DNA of 64,000 bases from Acidovorax soli. GTDB lineage: Bacteria; Pseudomonadota; Gammaproteobacteria; Burkholderiales; Burkholderiaceae_C. The stretch spans positions 124,001 through 188,000 of the forward strand of contig NZ_JACHLK010000007.1 in assembly GCF_014207955.1 (NCBI RefSeq), written 5' to 3'. The position numbers were made by a program, and so were the translations under genes. Positions 8,835-17,342 of the stretch are shown here, piece after piece. Position 1 is the first letter of the stretch. Every line of letters starts with the position of its first letter. The notes under the pieces were generated by a model that saw only the letters and a list, made by a program, of their open reading frames with translations, was not told the DNA's origin and searched no databases.

Positions 8835-9633
8835 GTCCCAGGGCCAGTGCGGCGCCCAGGTAAAAGCCGATCTCGGCGATCTGCTGCGTGGCGCCCAGGC
8901 AGTCGCCCGTGAAGCCTTGCAGGCGCCGGGAGAACCAGCGGGCCATCCAGGCAGCGCCCAGGGCGCTCAGTGCACAGGCGGCCATTATGGTGGCTGGGGA
9001 GCTCCAATGCCAGGCCAGAGCCAGCGGCGCCACGCACCAGGCCATGGCCACCCCGAGTGCCGCCCCCGTGATCTGGTCGGCCAGCGGCTTGCTCTTGGAG
9101 CGCGCGGTGTCGCCCACATGCGGCAGGCGGCGCACGATGAACAGCGGCCACAGGCGCGACAGCACATGCCCGCCGACCAGGGCCGCGAGCGCTGTGGCCA
9201 GGCTGTGCGCGCCGAGCGCGGCCAGCAGGCTGACCTTGGCCAGCAGGGCCAGCACCAGCGCCATGGCGCCGAAGGCCCCGACGCGCGAATCCTTCATGAT
9301 GTCCAGTGCCCGTTCGCGCTCGTAGCTGCCGCCCAGGCCGTCGGCGACATCGGCCAGGCCATCTTCATGGAAGCCCCCGGTGAGCAGCACCGTGGCCACG
9401 GTGCAGAACACCGCCGCCACGAGCGGACCCAGCGGGTTGGGGGCCAGGGCCAGGTACAGGGCCGCATATACCCCGGCCGCCACCGCTGCGGCGAGCCAGC
9501 CCACGCCCGGCAGGTGGGCGGCGCTGGCGCGCAGCATGGCGGGACTGAAGCCGACCCAATCCGCCAGCCGCCCGGTGACAGGGAGGCGGGTGAAGAACTG
9601 CACGGCCAGCAGGTAGTGGCGCAGGGCTTGCAT
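8827..9633 (-). CDS. cobS: Adenosylcobinamide-GDP ribazoletransferase CobS
   Basis: CobS is the membrane enzyme that joins alpha-ribazole (or its phosphate) to adenosylcobinamide-GDP to finish cobalamin. The 268-residue product is mostly hydrophobic helices and shows the acidic family motif GGFHEDGLADVADG at about 86-99. It starts 25 bases after ilvA on the same strand and overlaps the downstream phosphatase gene. No other cobalamin genes are in the window. Confidence 0.93.
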   Translation of the reverse strand: MQALRHYLLAVQFFTRLPVTGRLADWVGFSPAMLRASAAHLPGVGWLAAAVAAGVYAALYLALAPNPLGPLVAAVFCTVATVLLTGGFHEDGLADVADGLGGSYERERALDIMKDSRVGAFGAMALVLALLAKVSLLAALGAHSLATALAALVGGHVLSRLWPLFIVRRLPHVGDTARSKSKPLADQITGAALGVAMAWCVAPLALAWHWSSPATIMAACALSALGAAWMARWFSRRLQGFTGDCLGATQQIAEIGFYLGAALALGRG

Positions 9634-9658
9634 GGGGTGCCGCGTGGGCCTCTTCGCC

Positions 9659-11218
9659 TTACTTGGCGCGCAGGAACAGGCGGTAGGCCGGGTTCAGCGT
9701 CTCTTCCACATAGGGGTAGCCCAGGGTAGAGAGGAAGGCATCGAACGTGGCCGAGTCTTCGGGCGGCACCTGCATGCCCACGAGGATGCGGCCGTAGTCG
9801 GCGCCCTGGTTGCGGTAGTGGAACAGGCTGATGTTCCAGGTCGGCTGCATCAGGCTCAGGAACTTGAGCAGCGCGCCGGGCCGCTCGGGGAACACAAAGC
9901 GCAGCAGGCGCTCGTCCTGTGCCAGGGCCGAGTGCCCGCCCACCAGGTGGCGCAGGTGCTCCTTGGCCATTTCGTCGTGCGTGAGGTCCAGCGCGCCGAA
10001 GCCGTGCTCCGTGAAGATCTGCGCGAGCTTCTGCGATTCGCCCTTGCCCTGGGCCGTGAGGCCCACGAAGACATGGGCCTCGGCCGAGTCGCTGATGCGG
10101 TAGATGAACTCGGTGACATTGCGCGGGCCGCCGGGCAGGGCGCCCACCACCTCGCAGAAGCGCCGGAAGCTGCCACGCTCCTCGGGAATGGTCACGGCCA
10201 GCAGGGCCTCGCGCTCCTCGCCCACCTCGGCGCGCTCGGCGACAAAGCGCAGGCGGTCGAAATTCATGTTGGCACCGCAGAGGATGGCGGCATAGGTCTC
10301 GCCCTCGGTCTGGTGCGTTTCCACATACTGCTTGATGGCGGCCACGGCCAGTGCGCCCGAGGGCTCGACGATGCTGCGCGTGTCCACGAACACGTCCTTG
10401 ATCGCGGCGCACACGGCGTCGGTGTCCACCGTGATGAATTCGTCCACCAGGCCGCTGGCGATGCGGAAGGTCTCCTCTCCCACCAGCTTGACGGCCGTGC
10501 CGTCGGAGAACAGGCCCACGTCGGGCAGGGTCACGCGCTGGTGCGCGCGCACGGACTGCGCCATGGCGTCCGAGTCGTTCATCTGCACGCCGATGACCTT
10601 GATCTCCGGCCGCACGGCCTTGATGTAGTTGGCCACGCCGCTCACCAGGCCGCCGCCGCCGATGGCCACGAACACGGCATCGAGCCGGTTGCTGCCCAGG
10701 CGCTGCAGCTGGCGCAGGATCTCCATGGCGATGGTGCCCTGGCCGGCGATCACGTCCGGGTCATCGAAGGGGTGGACGAAGGTCAGGCCTTCCTTGGCCT
10801 GCAGCTCGGCCGCGTGCTGGTAGGCGTCGGAGTAGCTCTCGCCATGCAGCACCACCTCGCCGCCGAGCGTGCGCACGGCATCGACCTTGACCTGGGGTGT
10901 GGTGGTGGGCATCACGATCACGGCGCGTGCGCCGAGCTTGCTGGCGCTCATGGCGACGCCCTGGGCATGGTTGCCGGCCGATGCGCAGATCACGCCGCGC
11001 TGCAACTGGCCCGGAGTGAGGTGCGCCATCTTGTTGTAGGCGCCCCGGAGCTTGAAGCTGAACACGGCCTGCTGGTCTTCACGCTTGAGCAGCACCTTGT
11101 TGTTCAGGCGCCGGCTCAGCGCGCGGGCGGGTTCCAGGTCCGACTCGATCGCCACGTCGTACACGCGGGCGGTGAGGATTTTCTTGAGGTAGTCGGCGGG
11201 GGTCAGGTCGTGGGTCAT
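9659..11218 (-). CDS. ilvA: Threonine ammonia-lyase, biosynthetic IlvA
   Basis: IlvA deaminates L-threonine to 2-oxobutanoate, the first committed step of isoleucine synthesis, using pyridoxal phosphate. The 519-residue product matches the usual 500-515. The PLP lysine is K56 in SFKLRGA, the phosphate-binding loop is SAGNHAQG (80-87) and the glycine loop is GGGGLVSG (187-194). Two ACT-like regulatory domains fill about 335-519, the site of isoleucine feedback in this family. I chose the ATG that gives the common THDLTPADYL N-terminus over an in-frame start 17 codons upstream. A strong terminator lies 118 bases upstream in its leader. Confidence 0.95.
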   Translation of the reverse strand: MTHDLTPADYLKKILTARVYDVAIESDLEPARALSRRLNNKVLLKREDQQAVFSFKLRGAYNKMAHLTPGQLQRGVICASAGNHAQGVAMSASKLGARAVIVMPTTTPQVKVDAVRTLGGEVVLHGESYSDAYQHAAELQAKEGLTFVHPFDDPDVIAGQGTIAMEILRQLQRLGSNRLDAVFVAIGGGGLVSGVANYIKAVRPEIKVIGVQMNDSDAMAQSVRAHQRVTLPDVGLFSDGTAVKLVGEETFRIASGLVDEFITVDTDAVCAAIKDVFVDTRSIVEPSGALAVAAIKQYVETHQTEGETYAAILCGANMNFDRLRFVAERAEVGEEREALLAVTIPEERGSFRRFCEVVGALPGGPRNVTEFIYRISDSAEAHVFVGLTAQGKGESQKLAQIFTEHGFGALDLTHDEMAKEHLRHLVGGHSALAQDERLLRFVFPERPGALLKFLSLMQPTWNISLFHYRNQGADYGRILVGMQVPPEDSATFDAFLSTLGYPYVEETLNPAYRLFLRAK

Positions 11219-11335
11219 GGCGGAGCAGGCTGAAGACTCCCGGCCCAGGTTCAGGGGCAGCGGGGGCACACATCATAGGTGGTGGTCGTCTTCCTGCGTC
11301 CGGTGGGGGCAGGGCCGGGTGTCTCCGTCCTGGGC

Positions 11336-11368
11336 AAAAAAAAGCCCCAGGCCGCAAAGCCCGGGGCT
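11336..11368 (-). terminator. Intrinsic terminator in the ilvA leader
   Basis: A 10-bp stem (AGCCCCGGGC with GCCTGGGGCT, one G-U pair) and a six-base loop are followed by eight T on the minus strand. The plus strand has no T-run here, so it acts towards ilvA only. It lies between the putative promoter and the ilvA start. Confidence 0.8.
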
Positions 11369-11465
11369 GAATCCATCCTTTGAGGAGATGGAGGAGACAA
11401 TCGGCGCGTTGGAGATGGTGGAGATTTTCCAGAACCTGTCCCTTTTCGATAAAAGGGCAACGCAT
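11336..11465 (-). ncRNA. Candidate 130-nt small RNA or attenuated leader upstream of ilvA
   Basis: On the minus strand a TAATAT -10 box (11472-11477) predicts a start near 11465. The transcript would begin with a perfect 7-bp hairpin (CCCTTTT/AAAAGGG with an ATCG loop, 11441-11458). It continues with CU-rich repeats such as TCTCCTCC (11388-11435), which can pair with Shine-Dalgarno sequences. It ends at a 10-bp GC-rich hairpin followed by eight U. It is either an independent small RNA or an ilvA attenuator. No reading frame through it stops before the terminator, so classical leader-peptide attenuation is not clearly supported. The -35 region is weak. Confidence 0.4.
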
Positions 11466-11471
11466 GGGTGA

Positions 11472-11477
11472 ATATTA
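11472..11477 (-). promoter_or_regulatory. Candidate -10 box for the ilvA leader / small RNA
   Basis: TAATAT on the minus strand matches the sigma-70 -10 consensus in four of six bases. No good -35 box is seen at 16-18 bases, so the assignment is tentative. The downstream ATG at 11465 lies six bases after the box. Confidence 0.4.
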
Positions 11478-11585
11478 GCGCAACGGATGCTGCGATGCAG
11501 CAAAATTCACCGACTTTTTTGGAGTGGCCCGTCCATTTCGTGAAAAAAGCCACGTTTTTTTGATGAATCACCGAGGAGAGAACAC

Positions 11586-12035
11586 ATGGAATGCACAGTC
11601 AGCTGGACCGGCGGCGCCGGAACCCGCTCGGGAATGGGGTTTGTGGCAGAAACCGGCAGCGGCCATGTCCTGACCATGGACGGCGCACCCGACAGCGCCA
11701 ACCCGGCCAATGGCGGGCAGAACCTGGCGCCCCGCCCCATGGAGACCGTGCTGGCCGGCACGGGGGGCTGCACGGCCTATGACGTGGTGCTGATCTTGAA
11801 GCGCGGTCGCCACGACGTGCGCGGCTGCAGCGTCAAGCTCACGTCCGAGCGCGCCGAGGTCGACCCCAAGGTGTTCACCAAGATCCACATGCAGTTCACC
11901 GTGACCGGCAAGGGCATCCCCGCCGCCGCCGTGGAGCGCGCCATCGCCATGAGTCACGACAAATACTGCTCGGCCAGCATCATGCTGGCCAAGACCGCCG
12001 AGATCACCACCGGCTTCGAGATCGTGGAAGCCTGA
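11586..12035 (+). CDS. OsmC/Ohr family peroxiredoxin-like protein
   Basis: OsmC-family proteins reduce organic hydroperoxides or serve related thiol roles in the cytoplasm. The 149-residue product has the two conserved cysteines: C62 in GTGGCTAYD and C128 in DKYCSAS, the peroxidatic and resolving pair in this family. It belongs to the YhfA-like subgroup by its GGCTAYDV and CSASIML motifs. A clear GAGGAGA ribosome site precedes the ATG. It reads away from ilvA and towards coq7. The substrate cannot be told from the sequence. Confidence 0.88.
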   Translation: MECTVSWTGGAGTRSGMGFVAETGSGHVLTMDGAPDSANPANGGQNLAPRPMETVLAGTGGCTAYDVVLILKRGRHDVRGCSVKLTSERAEVDPKVFTKIHMQFTVTGKGIPAAAVERAIAMSHDKYCSASIMLAKTAEITTGFEIVEA

Positions 12036-12089
12036 TATTCCTGTGCCGCCCATGGAACTGGCGCGGCGAATGCCAGTGCTCCCGTGCAA

Positions 12090-12154
12090 GGGCCGCCCCG
12101 CCGCACCGGGAGCGTCCCCCTCGGGGGATGGCGCCGAAGGCGACTCAGGGGGGC
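12090..12154. repeat. GC-rich dispersed repeat, copy 2 (3' of coq7)
   Basis: This shares GGGCCGCCCC (12090), CCCCCTCGGGGG (12116) and GGGGGGC (12148) in the same order with 7101-7190, at similar spacing. The last base touches the coq7 stop codon, just as copy 1 abuts the gspG stop. The palindromic core could act as a weak terminator or RNA 3'-end structure. The function is not known. Confidence 0.5.
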
Positions 12155-12771
12155 TACACGTGATGTGCCGTGCTCGTCATCACCTTGGCGGCCGCCCGCA
12201 TCAGCGCCTGGACCGGCGGCGGCAGGCGCGTGGCGCCTTCGGCCAGCGCCTGTGCCGCATGGCGTTCCTCATCGTCCTTCATGCGCGCCACCACGGCGCG
12301 TGAGGCCTGGTCTTCCATCGGCAGGCGCTCCAGGTGGCCCGCCAGGTGGGCGGCCACCTGGTTCTCGGTTTCCGCCACGAATCCCAGGCTGACCCGGTCG
12401 CTGACTTTGGCCGCCACCAGGCCCAGGGCGAATGCGCCGGCAAACCACAGCGGGTTGAGCACGCTGGGGCGGGCGCCCAGGGCATCCAGGCGCTCCCGGG
12501 TCCAGGCCAGGTGGTCGGTCTCCTCGCGAGCGGCCTCCAGCAGGTGGCCACGCAGGCTGTCGTCGCGCGTGACCGCCGCCTGGGCGGTGTAAAGCGCCTG
12601 CGCGCAGACTTCGCCCACGTGGTTGACGCGCATCAGCGAACCTGCCAGTTTCCGCTGCGCGGGGGTCATGGTGCCCTCCGCATGGCCGTTGGCAGGGGAG
12701 GCTTCGGCGGCGCGCGGGGTGGCAAAAAGGGTGCGCAAAGCGTTGTCGGCGGCAGTCAAGAAGGCGTCCAT
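12154..12771 (-). CDS. coq7: 2-nonaprenyl-3-methyl-6-methoxy-1,4-benzoquinol hydroxylase Coq7
   Basis: Coq7 is a di-iron hydroxylase of ubiquinone synthesis that adds the last ring hydroxyl. The 205-residue product has the ferritin-like iron ligand pattern: E54 in HVGEV, EETDH at 83-87 and DEERH at 167-171. It has the hydrophobic central helices typical of membrane-surface Coq7. The length is normal. The start chosen gives the usual [10 protein letters not shown]-terminus. It is divergent from the porin gene. Confidence 0.93.
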   Translation of the reverse strand: MDAFLTAADNALRTLFATPRAAEASPANGHAEGTMTPAQRKLAGSLMRVNHVGEVCAQALYTAQAAVTRDDSLRGHLLEAAREETDHLAWTRERLDALGARPSVLNPLWFAGAFALGLVAAKVSDRVSLGFVAETENQVAAHLAGHLERLPMEDQASRAVVARMKDDEERHAAQALAEGATRLPPPVQALMRAAAKVMTSTAHHV

Positions 12772-13100
12772 GGCGTGCAGAGGCGTGAGATGGATGTGGA
12801 AACAGGTGTTGCAAGTAGACACAAGTGGCCCGGGGGCCAAAAGTGGCCGAAAGGCACTTTGCTGGTGCACCGGCGGAGGATTTTGCCGGGGTGCACTGAA
12901 ATGTTGCAACACTGCAACGAAATCTCCCTTTCAGGTCGATTGTGGGTGAATTCCTTTGCGAAAGAGGTCGGGGTCTGGTGCAATAAGAACAACTTCCCCA
13001 CCAGGAGGTTGGCCCGGGGAACCGGCGGGACTGAGCAGGTGCAAGGCACTCCTAGACCCCCCGTACCGGCGCCCTATGTTTAACCTTGGAGTAACTCGCA
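12772..13100. other. coq7 / porin divergent intergenic region
   Basis: These 329 bases hold an inverted repeat GTTGCA-ACAC-TGCAAC (12903-12918), a possible operator for either gene. They also hold a plausible porin promoter (TTGCGA 12956-12961, 17-base spacer, TGCAAT 12979-12984), which implies a 5' leader of about 110 bases. The porin ribosome site (TTGGAG) lies 10 bases before the ATG. No small gene is convincing here. Confidence 0.45.
12956..12984 (+). promoter_or_regulatory. Candidate sigma-70 promoter of the porin gene
   Basis: TTGCGA and TGCAAT are separated by 17 bases, each with four of six consensus matches. The position suits a strongly expressed porin with a long untranslated leader. 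It was not tested. Confidence 0.35.
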
Positions 13101-14150
13101 ATGAAAAAATCCCTGATTGCCCTGGCTGTGCTGGCTGCTTCCGGCGCTGCAATGGCTCAATCGTCCGTGACGCTGTTCGGCGTGGTTGACGCAACCTACG
13201 CCTACGGCAACGGCAGCGTTGCTAACCGCTCGCAACTGACGAACTCCGGCTACAACAGCAGCCGTCTGGGTTTCCGCGGCGTTGAAGACCTGGGCGGTGG
13301 CCTGTCTGCTTCGTTCTGGCTGGAAGCCGGCCTGACCAACGACGACGGCCGTGGCGGTTCGACCAACACCAACAACCAAACCACCGGCGCCAACGCTTCG
13401 GGCGGTCTGGTGTTCAACCGTCGTTCGACCGTCAGCCTGAATGGTGGCTTCGGTGAACTGCGTCTGGGCCGTGACTACACCCCACAATTCTGGAACCTGA
13501 CCGTGTTCGATCCGTTCGGCACGAACGGCGTGGGCACGACCCAAACCCTGAACTCCAGCCTGGGTGGCCCAACCACCATCCGCGCTTCGAACGCTATCGG
13601 CTACTTCCTGCCAGGCAACCTGGGCGGTTTCTACGGCCAAGTGCAGTACTACCTGGGCGAAAACGCCAGCAACGTTGCCAACAAGAAGGACGGCAATGGT
13701 CTGGCTCTGCGCGCTGGCTGGGCCAACGGTCCTCTGAACGTGGCTGGTGCCGTGTCGCAAACCAAGTTCCTGAACGCCGACATCAAGGCTTTCAACCTGG
13801 GTCTGCAATATGACTTCGGCGTTGCCAAGCTGCTGACGCACGTGAACCGTGACGACATCAAGAACGGCGCTGAAGGCACCGGCTGGCTGGTCGGCGCTCT
13901 GGTTCCAGTGGGCGCTGGCGAAATCCGCGTGGCTTACTCCACGTACGAAGTTGACGTCGCTGGTCCTGACCCACGCAGCAACAAGTTCGCTCTGGGCTAT
14001 GTGCACAACCTGTCGAAGCGCACCGCCGTGTACGCTACCGCTGCTGCTGTGAAGAACAAGAACGGCGCTGCTCAAGCTCTGAACGGTTCCACGACTGCTG
14101 CTGGCCGCAACTCCAGCGGTTACGACTTCGGTATCCGTCACAGCTTCTGA
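13101..14150 (+). CDS. Gram-negative general porin, Burkholderiales type
   Basis: This is a 349-residue trimeric beta-barrel porin for passive diffusion across the outer membrane. A signal peptide MKKSLIALAVLAASGAAMA is followed by QSSVTLFGVVDATY, the typical first strand of Burkholderiales porins. The chain ends GYDFGIRHSF, with the terminal Phe needed for barrel assembly. Codon use differs from its neighbours, with more GCT, GTT and CAA and few GC-rich third positions. That is a sign of very high expression rather than transfer. A strong terminator follows. Confidence 0.95.
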   Translation: MKKSLIALAVLAASGAAMAQSSVTLFGVVDATYAYGNGSVANRSQLTNSGYNSSRLGFRGVEDLGGGLSASFWLEAGLTNDDGRGGSTNTNNQTTGANASGGLVFNRRSTVSLNGGFGELRLGRDYTPQFWNLTVFDPFGTNGVGTTQTLNSSLGGPTTIRASNAIGYFLPGNLGGFYGQVQYYLGENASNVANKKDGNGLALRAGWANGPLNVAGAVSQTKFLNADIKAFNLGLQYDFGVAKLLTHVNRDDIKNGAEGTGWLVGALVPVGAGEIRVAYSTYEVDVAGPDPRSNKFALGYVHNLSKRTAVYATAAAVKNKNGAAQALNGSTTAAGRNSSGYDFGIRHSF

Positions 14151-14191
14151 TATTGATGGCTGGCTATATGCCAGTCTCAATGGATGAATAC

Positions 14192-14219
14192 AAAAAAGCC
14201 GCCTTCGGGCGGCTTTTTT
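14192..14219 (+). terminator. Intrinsic terminator after the porin
   Basis: GCCGCC-TTCG-GGCGGC is flanked by six A and six T, giving a stable UUCG-like hairpin with a U-run. The A-run on the left means it could also work on the minus strand. Confidence 0.93.
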
Positions 14220-14647
14220 ATTTTCTGCCGGGATTTGGTTTATCGGTTCTGTGTTTGCTTTGCGAAGCGGTGCTGCAGGGCCCGTGCATTTTCTTGCGGG
14301 TGATCGGGGTTATCCCCTGAGCCTGGCTGGGGGCATGCGTTGTGCGGCGTCTTTTTCGTGCGGGGGACGGACGCCCACAAGCGGGGCGCCCGTGTTTTGC
14401 GCAGGCTGTTCTGAGGGTTCTTGTTGCGGGCTTTTGGGTGCAAATGTATGAATTCAGGCCTGCGATCCCGCCGGATGCTGGCCTGATGGTGCTTCAGAGG
14501 GCTTTGCGTTGGCACCGTAATTGCATGTCAGTGGCCTCACCAGGGCAGGGATAGTCCCTCGCGAGGGGACGGGATTCAGGGATTTCCCGTTGGCCGATGG
14601 CCGCTATTTACTGCATAGTAAAACTTTTACATTGTTGAAGAGGTTTC
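14220..14647. other. Intergenic region before the peptide transporter operon
   Basis: No convincing gene is seen in these 428 bases, which are less GC-rich in places. A perfect 12-bp palindrome CCCTCGCGAGGG lies at 14556-14567. Another inverted repeat, TTTACT-GCAT-AGTAAA, lies at 14607-14622, 26 bases before the first solute-binding protein gene. Either could be an operator. The ribosome site GAAGAGG lies at 14636-14642. Confidence 0.5.
14607..14622. promoter_or_regulatory. Inverted repeat upstream of the peptide ABC operon
   Basis: TTTACT-GCAT-AGTAAA is a perfect 6-bp inverted repeat with a four-base centre, close to the start codon at 14648. It may be a repressor site or overlap the promoter. 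The regulator is unknown. Confidence 0.35.
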
Positions 14648-16228
14648 ATGAAACTCAATCTCAGCCTGCTGTCGATTGCCGCAGCTGCCGCCATGCTGAT
14701 GGCCACGGGTGCTAATGCCAAACCATTCAAATGGGCGAGCCAGGGCGAAATCGCCACGTGGGATATTCATTCCCAAAACAACGCGTTGCAAAACGGCATC
14801 CATGCCAATGTGTATGAGAGCCTGGTCTACTACAACAGCAAGACTTTCGAGGTAGAGCCCGTCCTGGCCACGGCCTGGAAGGAAGTGACCCCCACGCAGG
14901 TGCGTTTCACGCTGCGCCAGGGCGTCAAGTTCCATGATGGTTCGGCTTTCACGGCCGACGATGCCGTGTACTCGCTGCAGCGCGCCATGGCCAAGACCTC
15001 CAACTTCACGCCCTATGTCCAGGGCATCACCAAGATCAACAAGGTCGATGCGCAGACCATCGACGTCATTCTGTCGGCCCCCAACCCCGTGCTGCTGCGC
15101 CAGATGACCGAGCTGCGCATGATGAGCAAGGCCTGGGCCGAGAAGAACCGCTCCGTGGAACCCAAGGACATCAAGGGCACGGACGAGAACTTCGCCCACC
15201 GCAACGCCATGGGCACCGGCCCCTACACGCTGGATTCGTGGCAGGCCGACGTGAAGATGGTCTTCAAGCGCAACCCCAACTGGTGGGGCAAGATGGACGG
15301 CAACGTGACGGAGATCGTCTACACCCCAATCAAGTCGGCCGCCACGCGCATCGCCGCGCTGCTGTCGGGTGAGGTGGACATGGTGCTCGACCCCGCGCCG
15401 CAAGACCTGGGCCGCCTGCGCCAGGATTCCAACCTGAAGGTGATCGACGGCCTCGAAAACCGCACCATCTTCCTGGGCATGGACCAGTTCCGCGAAGAGC
15501 TGCCTGGCTCCAACATCAAGGGCAAGAACCCCCTCAAGGATGTCAAGGTGCGCAAGGCCCTGTACCAGGCCATCGACACCGCCTCGCTGGAGCGCGTCAC
15601 TCTGCGTGGCCTGGGCAAGCCCACCGGCACGCTCGTGGCACCCCAGGTGGCCGGCTACACGGAAGCCGTGGGCAAGCGCTTCCCCTACAGCGTCGATGCG
15701 GCCAAGAAGCTGCTGGCCGAAGCCGGCTACCCCGATGGCTTCGAAGTCGACTTCGCCTGCCCCAACAACCGCTACATCAATGACGAGGCCATCTGCCAGG
15801 CCGTGACCGGCATGTGGGCGCGCATCGGCGTGAAGGCCAAGCTGCGCACGCTGCCGCTGGTGACCTACTTCCCGATGATCCAGCGCTACGAAGCCAGCAT
15901 CTACATGCTGGGCTGGGGCGTGCCGACCTTCGACGCGCTGTACAGCCTGCAATCGCTGGTGCGCAGCGTGGGCCAGGGCGGCGACGGCAACTACAACGTG
16001 GGCCGCTACAGCAACCAGCGCATGGATTACCTGGTGGACCGCATCAAGGCCGAGACCGACGCGCCCGTGCGCTCGCGCATGCTGACCGAAGCGCTGCAGC
16101 TGTCCAACGACACCGTTTCGCACATTCCTCTGTATGACCAGGTGATCCCTTGGGCCATGAAGAAGAACATCGAACTGGTGCACCGCGCCGACAACCGCGT
16201 GGACATGCGCCTGGTCAAGGTGAACTGA
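14648..16228 (+). CDS. Peptide ABC transporter substrate-binding protein (family 5), first copy
   Basis: This is a periplasmic family-5 solute-binding protein for peptides or related compounds. The 526-residue product has a signal peptide ending GANA-K at about 24. Its DppA/OppA-like body has motifs such as VKFHDGSAFTADDAVYSL, GTGPYTL and NPNWWGK. It opens an operon with two permeases, an M20 amidohydrolase, a second binding protein and two ATPases. A strong terminator right after it should raise its output over the permeases. The ligand is not known. Confidence 0.9.
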   Translation: MKLNLSLLSIAAAAAMLMATGANAKPFKWASQGEIATWDIHSQNNALQNGIHANVYESLVYYNSKTFEVEPVLATAWKEVTPTQVRFTLRQGVKFHDGSAFTADDAVYSLQRAMAKTSNFTPYVQGITKINKVDAQTIDVILSAPNPVLLRQMTELRMMSKAWAEKNRSVEPKDIKGTDENFAHRNAMGTGPYTLDSWQADVKMVFKRNPNWWGKMDGNVTEIVYTPIKSAATRIAALLSGEVDMVLDPAPQDLGRLRQDSNLKVIDGLENRTIFLGMDQFREELPGSNIKGKNPLKDVKVRKALYQAIDTASLERVTLRGLGKPTGTLVAPQVAGYTEAVGKRFPYSVDAAKKLLAEAGYPDGFEVDFACPNNRYINDEAICQAVTGMWARIGVKAKLRTLPLVTYFPMIQRYEASIYMLGWGVPTFDALYSLQSLVRSVGQGGDGNYNVGRYSNQRMDYLVDRIKAETDAPVRSRMLTEALQLSNDTVSHIPLYDQVIPWAMKKNIELVHRADNRVDMRLVKVN

Positions 16229-16243
16229 TCCGGCTTTGAAAAT

Positions 16244-16286
16244 GGAGGGCAAGGGCCTTGGGGCCTTTGCTCTCCTTGGTTTTTTT
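16244..16286 (+). terminator. Terminator between first binding protein and permease
   Basis: A 14-bp stem (GGAGGGCAAGGGCC with GGCCTTTGCTCTCC, two G-U pairs) and a TTGG loop are followed by TTGG and seven T. It lies inside the transporter operon and probably reduces read-through, which would favour the binding protein over the membrane parts. Confidence 0.8.
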
Positions 16287-16360
16287 CGACACGAATCCCA
16301 CGAGCGCCGCGCCACCAAAAGTGGCCAAGGCGTCCCATCGAATACACACTCGACTCTCCG

Positions 16361-17341
16361 ATGCTTGCCTTTATTTTGCGCCGCCTGATCCAGGCTGTGA
16401 TCGTCATGGTCACGGTGGCCTTCATCTCCTTCATGCTGTTCCAGTACGTCGGGGATCCCGTGGTGTTCTTGCTGGGCCAGGACGCAACACCCGAGCAGAT
16501 CCGTGAATTGCGCGTCGCGCTGGGTCTGGACAAACCCTTTTTCGTGCAGTTCGGCCACTTCCTCGTGAACGCTGCGCAGGGCGAATTCGGCCTGAGCCTG
16601 CGCCAGGGCGCCAAGGTCTCGCGTCTGATCGCCGAACGCTTCCCCGCCACGCTGGAGCTCGCCATGGTGGCTGCCGTGCTCGCCCTGGTGCTCGGTGTGC
16701 CGATGGGCGTGTATGCCGCCCTCAAGCGTGGCACCTTCACCAGCCAGCTGTTCATGACGCTGTCGCTGCTGGGCGTATCGCTGCCCACCTTCCTGATCGG
16801 CATCCTGCTGATCCTGGTGTTTGCCGTGCACCTGGGCTGGTTCCCGAGCTTTGGCCGCGGTGAAGTGGTGCAGCTGGGCTGGTGGAGCACCGGCCTGCTC
16901 AAGGCCAAGGGCTGGCACCACATCATCCTGCCTGCGGTCACGCTGGCCATCTTCCAGCTCACGCTGATCATGCGCCTGGTGCGCGCGGAAATGCTGGAGG
17001 TGCTGCGCACCGACTACATCAAGTTCGCGCGGGCCCGTGGCCTGTCCAACCGGGCCATCCACTTCGGCCACGCGCTCAAGAACACGCTGGTGCCCGTGAT
17101 GACCATCACCGGCCTGCAGCTCGGTGGCCTGATCGCCTTCGCCATCATCACCGAGACGGTGTTCCAGTGGCCGGGCATGGGCCTCCTGTTCATCCAGGCC
17201 GTGACCTTTGCCGACATCCCCGTGATGGCGGCCTACCTGTGCCTGATTGCGCTGATCTTTGTGGTCATCAACCTGGTGGTCGACCTCTTGTACTTCGCCG
17301 TCGATCCGCGCCTGCGCGTGGGCAAGGCCGGGGGGCATTGA
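16361..17341 (+). CDS. Peptide ABC transporter permease, DppB type
   Basis: This is an inner-membrane permease of the DppB/OppB family, 326 residues with six predicted helices. An N-terminal helix sits at about 8-30. The EAA loop is in the region from EVLRTDYIKFARARGL to HALKNTLVPV, where the ATPases dock. It pairs with the DppC-type permease at 20343. Its stop lies one base before the ATG of the M20 gene. Confidence 0.93.
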   Translation: MLAFILRRLIQAVIVMVTVAFISFMLFQYVGDPVVFLLGQDATPEQIRELRVALGLDKPFFVQFGHFLVNAAQGEFGLSLRQGAKVSRLIAERFPATLELAMVAAVLALVLGVPMGVYAALKRGTFTSQLFMTLSLLGVSLPTFLIGILLILVFAVHLGWFPSFGRGEVVQLGWWSTGLLKAKGWHHIILPAVTLAIFQLTLIMRLVRAEMLEVLRTDYIKFARARGLSNRAIHFGHALKNTLVPVMTITGLQLGGLIAFAIITETVFQWPGMGLLFIQAVTFADIPVMAAYLCLIALIFVVINLVVDLLYFAVDPRLRVGKAGGH

Positions 17342-17342
17342 G

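Larger units (their letters stand above)
11219..11585. other. ilvA / OsmC-gene intergenic region
   Basis: The 367-base gap between ilvA and the OsmC-like gene holds a minus-strand promoter-like TAATAT (11472-11477), a CCCTTTT-ATCG-AAAAGGG hairpin (11441-11458), CU-rich repeats and a strong minus-strand terminator (11336-11368). A short palindrome TGCTGC-GAT-GCAGCA lies at 11488-11502 and could be an operator for the minus-strand promoter. The OsmC-gene ribosome site (GAGGAGA) lies just before 11586. Confidence 0.6.

Noticed and set aside
11079..11465. Leu-rich leader peptide (seven Leu codons within about 20) as an ilvA attenuator
   Set aside because: The frame does not stop before the terminator but runs on into ilvA in another frame, unlike known leader peptides. 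I kept the structure as a leader or small RNA and not as a peptide gene.
11388..11471. A short plus-strand frame ending in LSLFDKRATHG upstream of the OsmC gene
   Set aside because: It is only 27 codons and overlaps the hairpin and promoter of the minus-strand transcript. No family was recognised.
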